Below are positions 49,108 through 57,127 of a DNA stretch of 64,000 nt, piece by piece. The DNA is from Streptomyces werraensis (GTDB taxonomy: Bacteria > Actinomycetota > Actinomycetes > Streptomycetales > Streptomycetaceae). Numbering within the stretch: the first letter of the stretch is position 1; every line of letters begins with the position of its first letter. Below the pieces are notes generated by a model. That model was not told where the DNA came from and did no database searches. It was given only the letters and a program-made list of their open reading frames with translations. Both the position numbers and the translations under genes were made by a program. The DNA lies in assembly GCA_014656175.1 (NCBI GenBank), contig BNBX01000017.1, positions 1 to 64,000 on the forward strand. The letters run 5' to 3'.

Positions 49108-49968
49108 ATGCCAGAAGCAGCCTCCGCCCAGGCCACCCGGGCCGTCATCGGTGACAGTGAGTTCGACCGCGACACCGCGCTCACCGCGCGGGAACCCGGT
49201 GTCTACGACATCGACCTCTCCGCCGGCTGGACGATCATCAACGCCGTCAACGGCGGGTACCTGCTGGCCGTCCTGGGCCGCGCGCTCGCGGACGCGCTGC
49301 CGCACCCCGACCCGTTCACGGTCTCCGCGCACTACCTGACCGCCTCCCAGCCCGGCCCGGCGGTCGTCCGCACCGAGACCGTCCGCACCGGGCGCACGCT
49401 CTCCACCGGCCAGGCGTCCCTCTTCCAGCGCGACGAGCAGGGCAACGAGGTGGAGCGCATCCGCGTCCTCGCCTCCTACGGCGACCTGGACGCCCTCCCC
49501 GACGACGTCCGCACGACCGCCGTACCGCCCGCGCTGCCGCCGATGGACCAGTGCTTCGGCCCCGAGGACGGCCCCGCCCCGGTCGACGGAAGCTCCGAGA
49601 TCGCCGGCCGGCTGATGCTGAAGCTCGACCCGTCGACCCTCGGCTGGGCCCTCGGACAGCCGTCCGGCAAGGGCGAGATGCGCGCCTGGTTCGGTCTCGC
49701 CGACGGCCGTGACCCCGACCCGCTGGCGCTGCTGCTCGCGGTGGACGCGCTGCCGCCGACCGCCTTCGAGATGGGGCTGACCGGCTGGGTGCCCACGGTC
49801 GAGCTGACCGTCCATGTGCGCTGCCGCCCCGCGCCGGGGCCGCTGCGTGTGTCCATCACCACCCGCAACCTCGCGGGCGGCTTCCTGGAGGAGGACGCCG
49901 AGGTCTGGGACAGCGCCGACCGTCTCGTCGCGCAGTCCCGCCAGCTGGCGCGCGTGCGGCTGGGCTGA
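49108..49968 (+). CDS. Acyl-CoA thioesterase family protein (TesB-like double hotdog)
   Basis: The 286-residue cytoplasmic protein begins a hotdog domain with AGWTIINAVNGGYLLAVLGRAL, followed by VSAHYLTASQPGP. A second hotdog half contains LTVHVRCRPAPGPL and ends with WDSADRLVAQSRQLARV. This architecture is found in actinobacterial TesB-like acyl-CoA thioesterases. The upstream region has an AT-rich promoter-like patch but no ribosome-binding site. It converges with a FabR/DesT-like regulator gene, making a role in acyl-CoA homeostasis plausible. Confidence 0.82.
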   Translation: MPEAASAQATRAVIGDSEFDRDTALTAREPGVYDIDLSAGWTIINAVNGGYLLAVLGRALADALPHPDPFTVSAHYLTASQPGPAVVRTETVRTGRTLSTGQASLFQRDEQGNEVERIRVLASYGDLDALPDDVRTTAVPPALPPMDQCFGPEDGPAPVDGSSEIAGRLMLKLDPSTLGWALGQPSGKGEMRAWFGLADGRDPDPLALLLAVDALPPTAFEMGLTGWVPTVELTVHVRCRPAPGPLRVSITTRNLAGGFLEEDAEVWDSADRLVAQSRQLARVRLG

Positions 49969-50033
49969 GCCGCCGGAACGCCGGCAAGGGGCGGTGCGGG
50001 GGCGCAGGTGACCCCGCACCGCCCCTTGCCGTG

Positions 50034-50684
50034 TCACCGGCCCCCGGCCGCGTCCGTCCCCTCGAGCCAGTGCTGCCGCCCCACATGAATCAGCCGCAGC
50101 TGACGCGACGCCACCTTCGACACCCGCTCCCGGGCCCCGGGCGAACTCGCCGGCGCCTCCAGGAAGAGCGAGGCGGTGATCAGCATCTGGTCCACGTAGA
50201 GCTGGGCCAGCATCAGCAGGTCCTCCTCGCTCCAGCCCGCCGACTCCGCGTCCCCGGCCAGCGCCTCCCCGACCTCCGCCGTGAACCGGGCCAGCTGCTC
50301 CTGTATCGCCTCGCGGACCCGACGTACCCCGCCGTGCCGTTCACGGGCGATGAACCTCACATGGGCCGGGTGCGCGTCCACATGACCGGCGATCAGCTCG
50401 ATGGCGCGCGCGATGCGTTCCTCGCCCTCGCCGGCCGGGGACACCGTCGTCCGGATCATCGGATGCAGGCTGCCCAGGGCCTCCTCGACCAGCGCCACGC
50501 CCAGGTCCTCGACCGACCGGAAGTGCCGGTAGAACGCGGTCGGGGCGATCCCGGCGGCGCGCGTGACCTCACGCAGGCCCAGGCTGCTCAGGCTCTGGCC
50601 CTCCAGCAGCTCGAGCGCCGCGTCGAGGAGCGCCTGCCGGGTCTTCTGCTTCTGGGCCTGCCGGATGCCGGACGTGTGACTCAT
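50034..50684 (-). CDS. TetR-family regulator, FabR/DesT-like
   Basis: The 216-residue repressor has the TetR helix-turn-helix LSSLGLREVTRAAGIAPTAFYRHF. This, with SVEDLGVALVEEALGSL, is strikingly similar to E. coli FabR, the unsaturated-fatty-acid regulator. The C-terminal ligand domain also aligns in spacing (HPAHVRFIARERHGGVRRVR). Fatty-acyl-CoA or acyl-ACP is therefore the expected ligand (inference). It is divergent from two small membrane protein genes and convergent with the thioesterase gene. Two similar 17-bp operator candidates lie in the divergent gap. Confidence 0.85.
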   Translation of the reverse strand: MSHTSGIRQAQKQKTRQALLDAALELLEGQSLSSLGLREVTRAAGIAPTAFYRHFRSVEDLGVALVEEALGSLHPMIRTTVSPAGEGEERIARAIELIAGHVDAHPAHVRFIARERHGGVRRVREAIQEQLARFTAEVGEALAGDAESAGWSEEDLLMLAQLYVDQMLITASLFLEAPASSPGARERVSKVASRQLRLIHVGRQHWLEGTDAAGGR

Positions 50685-50691
50685 ACCATGC

Positions 50692-50708
50692 AGTTAACAA
50701 CTGTTCTC
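50692..50708. promoter_or_regulatory. TetR operator candidate 1
   Basis: AGTTAACAACTGTTCTC lies eight bases upstream of the TetR start codon and is imperfectly palindromic (AGTTAACA / TGTTCTC). It matches operator candidate 2 at 13 of 17 positions and has the form reported, as I recall, for DesT/FabR sites (AGTGAAC...TGTT...). Confidence 0.55.
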
Positions 50709-50748
50709 CCAAATTGAAAAGTGAGAAGGGCCGCTAGACTGGGAAGTC

Positions 50749-50777
50749 AGTGAACAAGTGTTTCTACAACCGTTCAC
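50749..50777. promoter_or_regulatory. TetR operator candidate 2 with additional half-site
   Basis: AGTGAACAAGTGTTTCT (50749-50765) resembles candidate 1. The inverted half-site GTTCAC follows at 50772-50777. It lies upstream of the small membrane protein gene at 50799, so both divergent directions could be repressed by the TetR protein. Confidence 0.55.
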
Positions 50778-50798
50778 CCAAACTTGGGGGTCCGACTC

Positions 50799-50966
50799 AT
50801 GCTGTTCCTCGTCGCCGCGCTGCTGCTGCTGGGCGTCGTCCTCGGCGCCGTCGCGCACGCGCCGCTCACCTTCTCCCTCGTTGTCGGCGCCGTCATCGCC
50901 GTCTGGCTCGGCGTCTTCGCCCTGCGCGAGCTCCAGGGCCGCGACCGCGGCACCTCCGCGCACTGA
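50799..50966 (+). CDS. Small membrane protein, two helices
   Basis: The 55-residue protein consists of two hydrophobic helices (LFLVAALLLLGVVLGAVAHA and FSLVVGAVIAVWLGVFALREL) and a short charged C-terminus. I recognise no family. The ATG at 50799 has GGGGG eight bases upstream; an upstream in-frame TTG was rejected. It lies directly behind a TetR operator candidate and is probably co-transcribed with the next small membrane protein (48-bp gap). Confidence 0.72.
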   Translation: MLFLVAALLLLGVVLGAVAHAPLTFSLVVGAVIAVWLGVFALRELQGRDRGTSAH

Positions 50967-51014
50967 CCCGCGCCGTCCGACCGACCACCCTCCGACCGCA
51001 GGAGTCCGATCACC

Positions 51015-51281
51015 ATGCAGCTCACCGCACCGGCCGGCCGCCGCACCGGAATCCGTGACACCGACGGCATGGCCGTCGCCTCGTTCGTCCTGGGCCTGCT
51101 CGGCCTGCTCGTCCTCAACGTCTTCCTCGGCCCGAGCGCCATCGTGCTGGCGTCCGTCGCCCTGTGGCGGGGCACCGCCCGCCGCGGCCGCGCCCTGCTC
51201 GGCCTGGGCCTCGGCATCGCCGACCTCGTCGTCCTCGCCGTGTTCATGCAGGCGGACGGCACGATCTCGTGGAGCTTCTGA
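51015..51281 (+). CDS. DUF4190-like small membrane protein
   Basis: The 88-residue protein has an N-terminal polar segment, two hydrophobic helices (MAVASFVLGLLGLLVLNVFLGPSAIVLASVALWRG as a landmark pair separated by GP) and a third one (ALLGLGLGIADLVVLAVFM). The ASFVLGLLGL...GPSAIVLA pattern resembles DUF4190 proteins. GCAGGAG precedes the ATG. The function is unknown. It probably forms a small operon under the divergent TetR regulator. Confidence 0.75.
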   Translation: MQLTAPAGRRTGIRDTDGMAVASFVLGLLGLLVLNVFLGPSAIVLASVALWRGTARRGRALLGLGLGIADLVVLAVFMQADGTISWSF

Positions 51282-51374
51282 CGAGCGGACCCGCCGCACC
51301 GGCCGTACGGGCGTCACATCCCGGCCACCGGGATCCGTGGCTCATGCACCGGGCCCCGTAGAATCGGCCCCACC

Positions 51375-52544
51375 ATGGCTTACCTCGACCACGCCGCGAC
51401 CACCCCGATGCTGCCCGAGGCGGTCGAGGCGCTCACCGCGCACCTGGGCGTCACCGGCAACGCCTCCTCCCTGCACGCGGCCGGCCGCCGCGCCCGGCGC
51501 ACCGTCGAGGAGGCCCGCGAGACCCTCGCCGAGGCCCTCGGCGCCCGCCCCAGCGAGATCGTCTTCACCTCGGGCGGCACGGAGGCCGACAACCTCGCCG
51601 TGAAGGGCCTGTACTGGGCGCGCCGCGACGCCGACCCGGCCCGCACCCGGGTCCTCGCCAGCCCCGTCGAACACCACGCCGTCCTCGACGCCGTCGACTG
51701 GCTCGCCACCCACGAGGGCGCCACCGTCGAGTACCTCCCCGTCGACGCCCACGGCCGGGTACACCCCGAGGCCCTGCGCGAGGCCGTCGCCCGCAACCCC
51801 GACGACATCGCCCTCGCCACCGTGATGTGGGCCAACAACGAGATCGGGACGATCCTGCCGGTCGCCGAACTCGCCGCCGTCGCCGCCGAGTTCGGCATTC
51901 CCCTGCACTCCGACGCGGTTCAGGCCTTCGGACAGGTCCCGGTGGACTTCGCCGCGTCCGGTCTCGCCGCCATGACCGTCTCCGGCCACAAGATCGGCGG
52001 CCCGTACGGCATCGGAGCCCTGGTCCTGGGCCGCGAGCACACGCCCGTGCCCGTGCTGCACGGCGGCGGCCAGGAACGCCACGTCCGCTCCGGCACCCTC
52101 GACGTGCCGGCGATCGCCTCCTTCGCCGTCGCCGGACGGATCGCCGCCGAGGAGCGGGAGCGGTTCGCTCTGGAGATCGGACGCCTCCGCGACGACCTGG
52201 TCGCCGCCGTCCTCGAGGCCGTCCCGGACGCGATCCTGGGCGGCGACCCCGCCCCCGGCGGACGCCTCCCCGCCAACGCCCACTTCACCTTCCCCGGCTG
52301 CGAGGGCGACTCCCTGCTGCTCCTCCTGGACGCCCAGGGCATCGAGTGCTCCACCGGCTCCGCCTGCACCGCCGGCGTCGCCCAGCCCAGCCACGTCCTC
52401 CTCGCCACCGGCACCGACCCCGACCTCGCCCGAGGCACCCTCCGCTTCTCCCTCGGCCACACCTCCACGGACGCCGACGTCAAGGCCCTCGCCAAGGCCA
52501 TCGGCCCGGCGGTCGAGCGCGCGCGTGCGGCGGGCCTGAGCTGA
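51375..52544 (+). CDS. Cysteine desulfurase (NifS/IscS family)
   Basis: This PLP enzyme takes sulfur from cysteine. The 389-residue product begins YLDHAATTPM and contains FTSGGTEADNLAVKG and the PLP lysine in TVSGHKIGGPYGIGAL. The persulfide-forming Cys lies in CSTGSACTAGVAQPSHVL. The mnmA gene follows 807 bp downstream in the same direction with an amidase gene between them on the other strand. Supply of sulfur to MnmA is therefore the likely job, rather than iron-sulfur assembly, for which no isc/suf genes are present. Confidence 0.93.
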   Translation: MAYLDHAATTPMLPEAVEALTAHLGVTGNASSLHAAGRRARRTVEEARETLAEALGARPSEIVFTSGGTEADNLAVKGLYWARRDADPARTRVLASPVEHHAVLDAVDWLATHEGATVEYLPVDAHGRVHPEALREAVARNPDDIALATVMWANNEIGTILPVAELAAVAAEFGIPLHSDAVQAFGQVPVDFAASGLAAMTVSGHKIGGPYGIGALVLGREHTPVPVLHGGGQERHVRSGTLDVPAIASFAVAGRIAAEERERFALEIGRLRDDLVAAVLEAVPDAILGGDPAPGGRLPANAHFTFPGCEGDSLLLLLDAQGIECSTGSACTAGVAQPSHVLLATGTDPDLARGTLRFSLGHTSTDADVKALAKAIGPAVERARAAGLS

Positions 52545-52568
52545 GGGGGTTCCGGGGTCCCCGGGCGG

Positions 52569-53291
52569 CTACGAACCCGGCGTGGGGCTCCCCGAGCCCC
52601 CCGCCGGGACCGCCGAGCGTCTGTCCTCGGCCCGGGCCGTCCCCGCGCGGCGGACCAGGTTGAGGTAGCGGTCCCAGTCCCAGTGGGGGCCAGGATCCGT
52701 GTGGTCCGTGCCCGGCACCTCGACGTGGCCGATGATGTGCTTCCGGTCCACCGGTATCTCGTAGCGCGCGCATATGCGGGCCGTCAGGCGGGCCGAGGCC
52801 GCGTACATCTCGTCCGTGAAGTCCTCCGGACGGTCCACGAAGCCCTCGTGCTCGATGCCGATGCTGCGCTCGTTGTAGTCCCGGTTGCCCGCGTGGTACG
52901 CCACGTCCAGCTCGCGGATCATCTGCGTGACCCGGCCGTCCTTGCCGACGATGTAGTGCGCCGCCGCCTTGTGGCCCGGGTTCTGGAACGCCCGCACCGC
53001 GCTGTCCAGGCTGCCCTGCGTGACATGCACGACCACCATGTCGATGTGGAAGTCGTCCGGCCGGTCCGCGCCGCGCCAGTTGGCGTCCGAGGCCGCCACC
53101 CACCGGGCGCCCGCGAAGTCGACCTCGCCCGGCGTGCGCGGCTTGTCGATCCCGGGCAGCCGCCACCACAGCCGCGCCAGTTCGTCGCGCGCCAGCGCCG
53201 CCGTCCCGGCCGCTGCCGCGAGCCCGCCCACGATCAGGGCGCGCCGCCCGATGCGCCGGTCGCCGTCCTCGGATGCTCCCTTGGCCCCCAT
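52569..53291 (-). CDS. N-acetylmuramoyl-L-alanine amidase (amidase_2 family) with Tat signal
   Basis: The 240-residue precursor has a twin-arginine signal (RRIGRRALIVGGLAAAAGTAALA) and a zinc amidase domain. DMVVVHVTQGS supplies the first His ligand, GIEHEGF and HIIGHVEVPG follow, and HTDPGPHWDWDRYL supplies the last ligands. It should cleave the MurNAc-L-Ala bond of peptidoglycan outside the membrane after export as a folded enzyme. No ribosome-binding site precedes the ATG at 53291. The start lies only 60 bp from the divergent mnmA start, so a leaderless transcript is likely. Confidence 0.88.
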   Translation of the reverse strand: MGAKGASEDGDRRIGRRALIVGGLAAAAGTAALARDELARLWWRLPGIDKPRTPGEVDFAGARWVAASDANWRGADRPDDFHIDMVVVHVTQGSLDSAVRAFQNPGHKAAAHYIVGKDGRVTQMIRELDVAYHAGNRDYNERSIGIEHEGFVDRPEDFTDEMYAASARLTARICARYEIPVDRKHIIGHVEVPGTDHTDPGPHWDWDRYLNLVRRAGTARAEDRRSAVPAGGSGSPTPGS

Positions 53292-53351
53292 GTGATCGTG
53301 AACGCATATCCGGCGGCCGTGGTTCCCGCGCCCCCGTACCCTGGAAGGGCT

Positions 53352-54482
53352 ATGACTGACACCCCGCAGCGCACCCGCCCCCTCCGCGTCCTGGCCGCCA
53401 TGTCCGGAGGCGTCGACTCCGCCGTCGCCGCCGCCCGTGCCGCCGAAGCGGGTCACGACGTGACCGGCGTCCACCTCGCGCTCTCCGCGAACCCCCAGTC
53501 GTTCCGCACGGGCGCGCGGGGCTGCTGCACCATCGAGGACTCCCGGGACGCCCGCCGCGCCGCCGACGTCATCGGCATCCCCTTCTACGTGTGGGACCTC
53601 GCCGACCGCTTCCGCGAGGACGTCGTCGAGGACTTCGTCGCCGAGTACGAGGCCGGCCGCACCCCCAACCCCTGCCTGCGCTGCAACGAGAAGATCAAGT
53701 TCGCCGCGCTGCTCGACAAGGCGCTCGCGCTCGGCTTCGACGCCGTCTGCACCGGCCACTACGCCAAGGTGGTCCTCCGCGAGGACGGCACCCGCGAACT
53801 GCACCGTGCCTCCGACATGGCCAAGGACCAGAGCTACGTCCTCGGCGTGCTCGACGACCGCCAGCTCGCCCACGCCATGTTCCCCCTCGGCGACACGGTC
53901 ACCATCAAGGAGGAGATCCGCGCGGAGGCCGAGCGCCGCGGACTCGCCGTCGCCAAGAAGCCCGACTCGCACGACATCTGCTTCATCGCCGACGGCGACA
54001 CCCAGGGCTTCCTCGCCAAGCGGCTCGGCAGGGCCGAGGGCGACATCGTCGACGAGTCCGGCGCCAAGATCGGCACCCACGAGGGCGCTTACGGCTTCAC
54101 CATCGGCCAGCGCAAGGGCCTGCGCATCGGCACCCCCGCCCCCGACGGCAAGCCGCGCTACGTCCTCGACATCTCCCCGGTGGACAACACCGTCACCGTC
54201 GGTCCCGCCGCCTCCCTGGACGTCGGCGCCCTCACGGCCATCCGCCCCCGCTGGTGCGGCGCCGCCCCCACCGGCCCCGGCGCCTACACCGCCCAGCTGC
54301 GCGCCCACGGCGACGAGACCCCGGTGACCGCCGAACTCGTCGGCGAGGAGCTGCGCGTGCGCTTCGCCCAGCCGGTCCGCGGCGTCGCCCCCGGCCAGGC
54401 GGTCGTGCTCTACGACGGCACGCGCGTGGTGGGCTCGGCGACCATCGCCTCCACGGAGCGGGCCACGGCGGGAGTGGCCTGA
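53352..54482 (+). CDS. mnmA: tRNA-specific 2-thiouridylase
   Basis: MnmA thiolates U34 of tRNA-Lys, -Glu and -Gln. The 376-residue enzyme has the PP-loop motif AAMSGGVDSAVAAA, the first catalytic Cys in TPNPCLRCNEKIKF, and the second Cys in SHDICFIADGD. The C-terminal beta-barrel follows, with GFTIGQRKGL and RYVLDISP. The sulfur donor is probably the cysteine desulfurase encoded upstream. The long open frame extending 5' of this ATG lies over the divergent amidase gene and is a shadow. Confidence 0.95.
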   Translation: MTDTPQRTRPLRVLAAMSGGVDSAVAAARAAEAGHDVTGVHLALSANPQSFRTGARGCCTIEDSRDARRAADVIGIPFYVWDLADRFREDVVEDFVAEYEAGRTPNPCLRCNEKIKFAALLDKALALGFDAVCTGHYAKVVLREDGTRELHRASDMAKDQSYVLGVLDDRQLAHAMFPLGDTVTIKEEIRAEAERRGLAVAKKPDSHDICFIADGDTQGFLAKRLGRAEGDIVDESGAKIGTHEGAYGFTIGQRKGLRIGTPAPDGKPRYVLDISPVDNTVTVGPAASLDVGALTAIRPRWCGAAPTGPGAYTAQLRAHGDETPVTAELVGEELRVRFAQPVRGVAPGQAVVLYDGTRVVGSATIASTERATAGVA

Positions 54483-54510
54483 GCGGTCCCGCCCCGGCCG
54501 GTCACCCGGA

Positions 54511-55290
54511 TCACCGGGCGAAGAACTCCGCCAGCACCGGCGCCAGAACGTCCGGTTCGGCCATGTGGGTCTGGCCCCCCAGGGTGCGGTACGCGCCCCG
54601 GGGGACCGACTCCGCGATCGCCTTCGCCGCCCGACGCATCCACGCCGGACTCGCGTCGCCCGCGATCGACAGCACCGGCACCCCGATCGACGCCAACGTC
54701 TCCCGCGGCACGCTCCCGTCGCCCATCACGGCGTCGTCGTACGCCAGACTCGGCGCCAGCGCCTCCATCCCGGCCCACATCGGCGACTGCCGCGCGCTGT
54801 CGATCACCGCGTCGTCCAGCCCGGTCAGCTGGAGGAAGAGTTCCACCGCGTCGCCCCGCCGCCCCTCCTCCAGAGCCGCGGTCAGCCGCTCGGTGTACCG
54901 GGCGCGCTCCGCGAGATGTTCCTCGGACATCGCGTACGGCGTCTCGTACACCGCGACCTGCCGGACCGGCAGCCCGCTCGCCGCCGCCCGCAGCGCCAGC
55001 GCGCCGCCCGAGGAGACGCCGTACAGCCCCGCCTCGCCGCCCGCCGCCTCGATCAGCGCCGCCAGGTCCTCCACCTCGCGCTCCACCGCGTACGGCGGCG
55101 TGTCACCGCTCGCGCCCCGGCCGCGGCGGTCGTAGACCACCACCCGGAACCGCTCCGAGAGCGGGGCGGCCAGCGGCGCCACCGTGGCGCCCGTCGACAT
55201 CGCGCCGCTGACGAGGACGATCGTGGAGCCGCGCCCGGCGCTCTCGTAGGCGAGGGAGGTGCCGTCGCGCGAGGAGATGTTCTGGTCCAT
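54511..55290 (-). CDS. Alpha/beta-fold hydrolase
   Basis: The 259-residue cytoplasmic protein has the alpha/beta hydrolase fold: STIVLVSGAM (oxyanion region), VVYDRRGRGASG, nucleophile Ser in GVSSGGALAL, acid-bearing strand VPVLSIAGDASP and a C-terminal catalytic His in LGGQTHM. The substrate is unknown. It converges on mnmA with 28 bp between stops. Confidence 0.87.
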   Translation of the reverse strand: MDQNISSRDGTSLAYESAGRGSTIVLVSGAMSTGATVAPLAAPLSERFRVVVYDRRGRGASGDTPPYAVEREVEDLAALIEAAGGEAGLYGVSSGGALALRAAASGLPVRQVAVYETPYAMSEEHLAERARYTERLTAALEEGRRGDAVELFLQLTGLDDAVIDSARQSPMWAGMEALAPSLAYDDAVMGDGSVPRETLASIGVPVLSIAGDASPAWMRRAAKAIAESVPRGAYRTLGGQTHMAEPDVLAPVLAEFFAR

Positions 55291-55370
55291 GTCTCACCAG
55301 ACTGCCGCACGGCACGGGAATCGTCGGTGAGGCGGGCGGCGCGTCCGCCGATCACACCTCCTGCGCGCGG

Positions 55371-55694
55371 TCAGTCCACTTCCGTGTCGTAGAAACACAG
55401 GTGGTCCTTGATCGGCGCCACCGCCGGCTTCGGGTCGGGGTACGACCACACCAGGTCGGGGGCGTCCGGCAGCGACCAGTACGACGCGGTCCCCTTGAAC
55501 GGGCAGTGCGTGTGCGTCGCGGACGGTGTCAGCAGATCGAGCCGCACGTCCTCCGGCGGGATGTACCAGCGCGCGGGGCAGCCCGTCTCGTGCAGCACCA
55601 GCGCCCGGTCGCTCTCCGCCAGCACGCGTCCGTCGCGCACCACGCGCACGTGCCGGTCGCCGGGCTCGACGGTGATGCGATGGCCTGTGGTCAC
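55371..55694 (-). CDS. DUF427 family protein
   Basis: The 107-residue protein shows the DUF427 motifs RVLAESDRALVLHETGCPARWYIPPEDV (landmark), HTHCPFKGTASYWSL and VWSYPDPKPAVAPIKDHLCFYD. The fold is a small beta barrel of unknown function. GTG at 55694 is preceded by GAGGAGG at five bases. Confidence 0.88.
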   Translation of the reverse strand: MTTGHRITVEPGDRHVRVVRDGRVLAESDRALVLHETGCPARWYIPPEDVRLDLLTPSATHTHCPFKGTASYWSLPDAPDLVWSYPDPKPAVAPIKDHLCFYDTEVD

Positions 55695-55772
55695 GGCGTC
55701 CTCCTCGTCGTTCGGTCCACCCCGTACAGCGCCCCTCGGGGCGGCCTTCTTCCCGGGCGTAGGCTGACGCCC

Positions 55773-56312
55773 GTGAACATCTGTGTCTTCCTCTCCGCCG
55801 CCGACCTCGACGACCGCTACACACGCCCCGCGCGGGAGTTCGCGCGCCTTCTCGGCAAGGGCGGGCACACCCTGGTCTGGGGCGGCTCGGACGTCGGCCT
55901 GATGAAGGTCGTCGCCGACGGGGTGGAGGAGGCCGGCGGACGGCTCCTCGGCGTCTCGGTGGAGTTCCTCGCGGCGAAGGCACGCCCCGGCGTCGACGAG
56001 ATGGTGGTCGCCAAGGACCTCGCCGAGCGCAAGCGGCTCCTCCTGGAGAAGGCCGACGCGGTGGTCGTCATGGTCGGCGGCACGGGAACGCTGGACGAGG
56101 CGACCGAGATCCTGGAGCTGAAGAAGCACGGTCACACCGAGAAGCCGGTGGTGCTGCTCAACACCGCGGGCTTCTACGACGGCCTCAAGGAGCAGTTCCG
56201 CCGCATGGAGGACGAGGGCTTCCTGCCCCGCCCGCTCACCGAGCTGGTCTTCTTCGCCGAGGAGCCGGTCGGCGCGCTGGCCTACCTGGAGGAGAGCCTG
56301 GGCGTCGCCTGA
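55773..56312 (+). CDS. LOG-like Rossmann-fold nucleotide-binding protein
   Basis: The 179-residue cytoplasmic protein has LOG/TIGR00725-like features: an N-terminal strand with NICVFLSAA, LVWGGSDVGLMKVVADGV, the ERKRLLLEKADAVV helix and the nucleotide-binding VGGTGTLDEATEILELKK. The classic LOG motif is PGGxGTxxE; here Val replaces Pro. LOG proteins remove ribose-5-phosphate from cytokinin nucleotides or AMP; activity here is inferred only. GTG start; divergent from the DUF427 gene. Confidence 0.83.
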   Translation: MNICVFLSAADLDDRYTRPAREFARLLGKGGHTLVWGGSDVGLMKVVADGVEEAGGRLLGVSVEFLAAKARPGVDEMVVAKDLAERKRLLLEKADAVVVMVGGTGTLDEATEILELKKHGHTEKPVVLLNTAGFYDGLKEQFRRMEDEGFLPRPLTELVFFAEEPVGALAYLEESLGVA

Positions 56313-56330
56313 CCGAGCGGTGATGCGAGC

Positions 56331-57029
56331 ATGGCGGTCATGGCTACACATGTGATCACCGGAGCCGGCTCCGGCATCGGCGCCGCCGTCGCGCGCCGCC
56401 TCCACGCGCGCGGGGACGACCTCGTGCTCCACGCGCGCGACGCCGGCCGCGCCAAGGAGCTGGCCGCCGAGTTCCCCGGTGCCCGCACCCTGGTCGGCGA
56501 CCTGGCCGACCCGGACCGGCTCAGCTGGGCGTTCTCCCACCAGTCGCTGCCCGACCGGGTGGACTCGCTGCTGCACGTCGCGGGCGTCGTCGACCTGGGC
56601 CGCGTCGGCGACCTCACCCCGAAGAGCTGGCGCCACCAGCTCAACGTCAACCTCGTCGCCCCCGCCGAACTGACCCGCCACCTTCTGCCCCAGCTCCGCG
56701 CGAGCCGCGGCCACGTGATCTTCGTCAACTCCGGCGCCGGCCTCGCCGCCCACGCCGACTGGTCCGCCTACGCGGCCTCCAAGCACGGCCTGAAGGCCCT
56801 CGCCGACTCGCTCCGCGCGGAGGAGCACGCGAGCGGCGTCCGCGTCACGTCGGTCTACCCGGGCCGCACCGCCAGCCCCATGCAGGCCAAGGTCCACCAG
56901 CAGGAGGGCAAGGACTACGACCCGTCGAAGTGGATCGACCCCGAGTCGGTCGCCACGGCGATCGTCATGTCGCTGGACCTCCCGAGGGACGCGGAAGTGA
57001 ACGACCTGACGGTCCGGCCAGGGCGCTGA
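56331..57029 (+). CDS. Short-chain dehydrogenase/reductase (SDR)
   Basis: The 232-residue NAD(P)-dependent oxidoreductase has the TGAGSGIG cofactor motif, VNLVAPAEL, active-site Ser in VIFVNSGAG and the catalytic YAASK (WSAYAASKHGLKAL). The start could be the ATG at 56331 or the second ATG at 56340; no clear ribosome-binding site decides. It lies 18 bp after the LOG-like gene and may be co-transcribed. The substrate is unknown. Confidence 0.88.
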   Translation: MAVMATHVITGAGSGIGAAVARRLHARGDDLVLHARDAGRAKELAAEFPGARTLVGDLADPDRLSWAFSHQSLPDRVDSLLHVAGVVDLGRVGDLTPKSWRHQLNVNLVAPAELTRHLLPQLRASRGHVIFVNSGAGLAAHADWSAYAASKHGLKALADSLRAEEHASGVRVTSVYPGRTASPMQAKVHQQEGKDYDPSKWIDPESVATAIVMSLDLPRDAEVNDLTVRPGR

Positions 57030-57034
57030 CGGGC

Positions 57035-57068
57035 CGAAAGGGGGTCTGGGGGCGCAGCCCCAGGGGAC
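57035..57068 (+). repeat. Dispersed Streptomyces-type intergenic repeat
   Basis: AAAGGGGGTCTGGGGGCGCA followed by GCCCCAG contains a CTGGGG/CCCCAG stem (57046-57051 and 57058-57063). I recall this GGGTC-GGGGGCGCAGCCCC element as a frequent intergenic repeat in Streptomyces genomes, often just after a stop codon, as here. Confidence 0.65.
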
Positions 57069-57084
57069 GGGACGGTAAGGGGCG

Positions 57085-57109
57085 GCGGGGCGAGAACCCC
57101 CCGCCCCGC
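57085..57109 (+). terminator. Hairpin terminator after the SDR gene
   Basis: GCGGGGCG (57085-57092) pairs with CGCCCCGC (57102-57109) around a nine-base loop. It ends 18 bp upstream of the methionine-synthase-like start codon and has no T-tract. Confidence 0.55.
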
Positions 57110-57127
57110 ACTGCGTACGCTTCCGGT

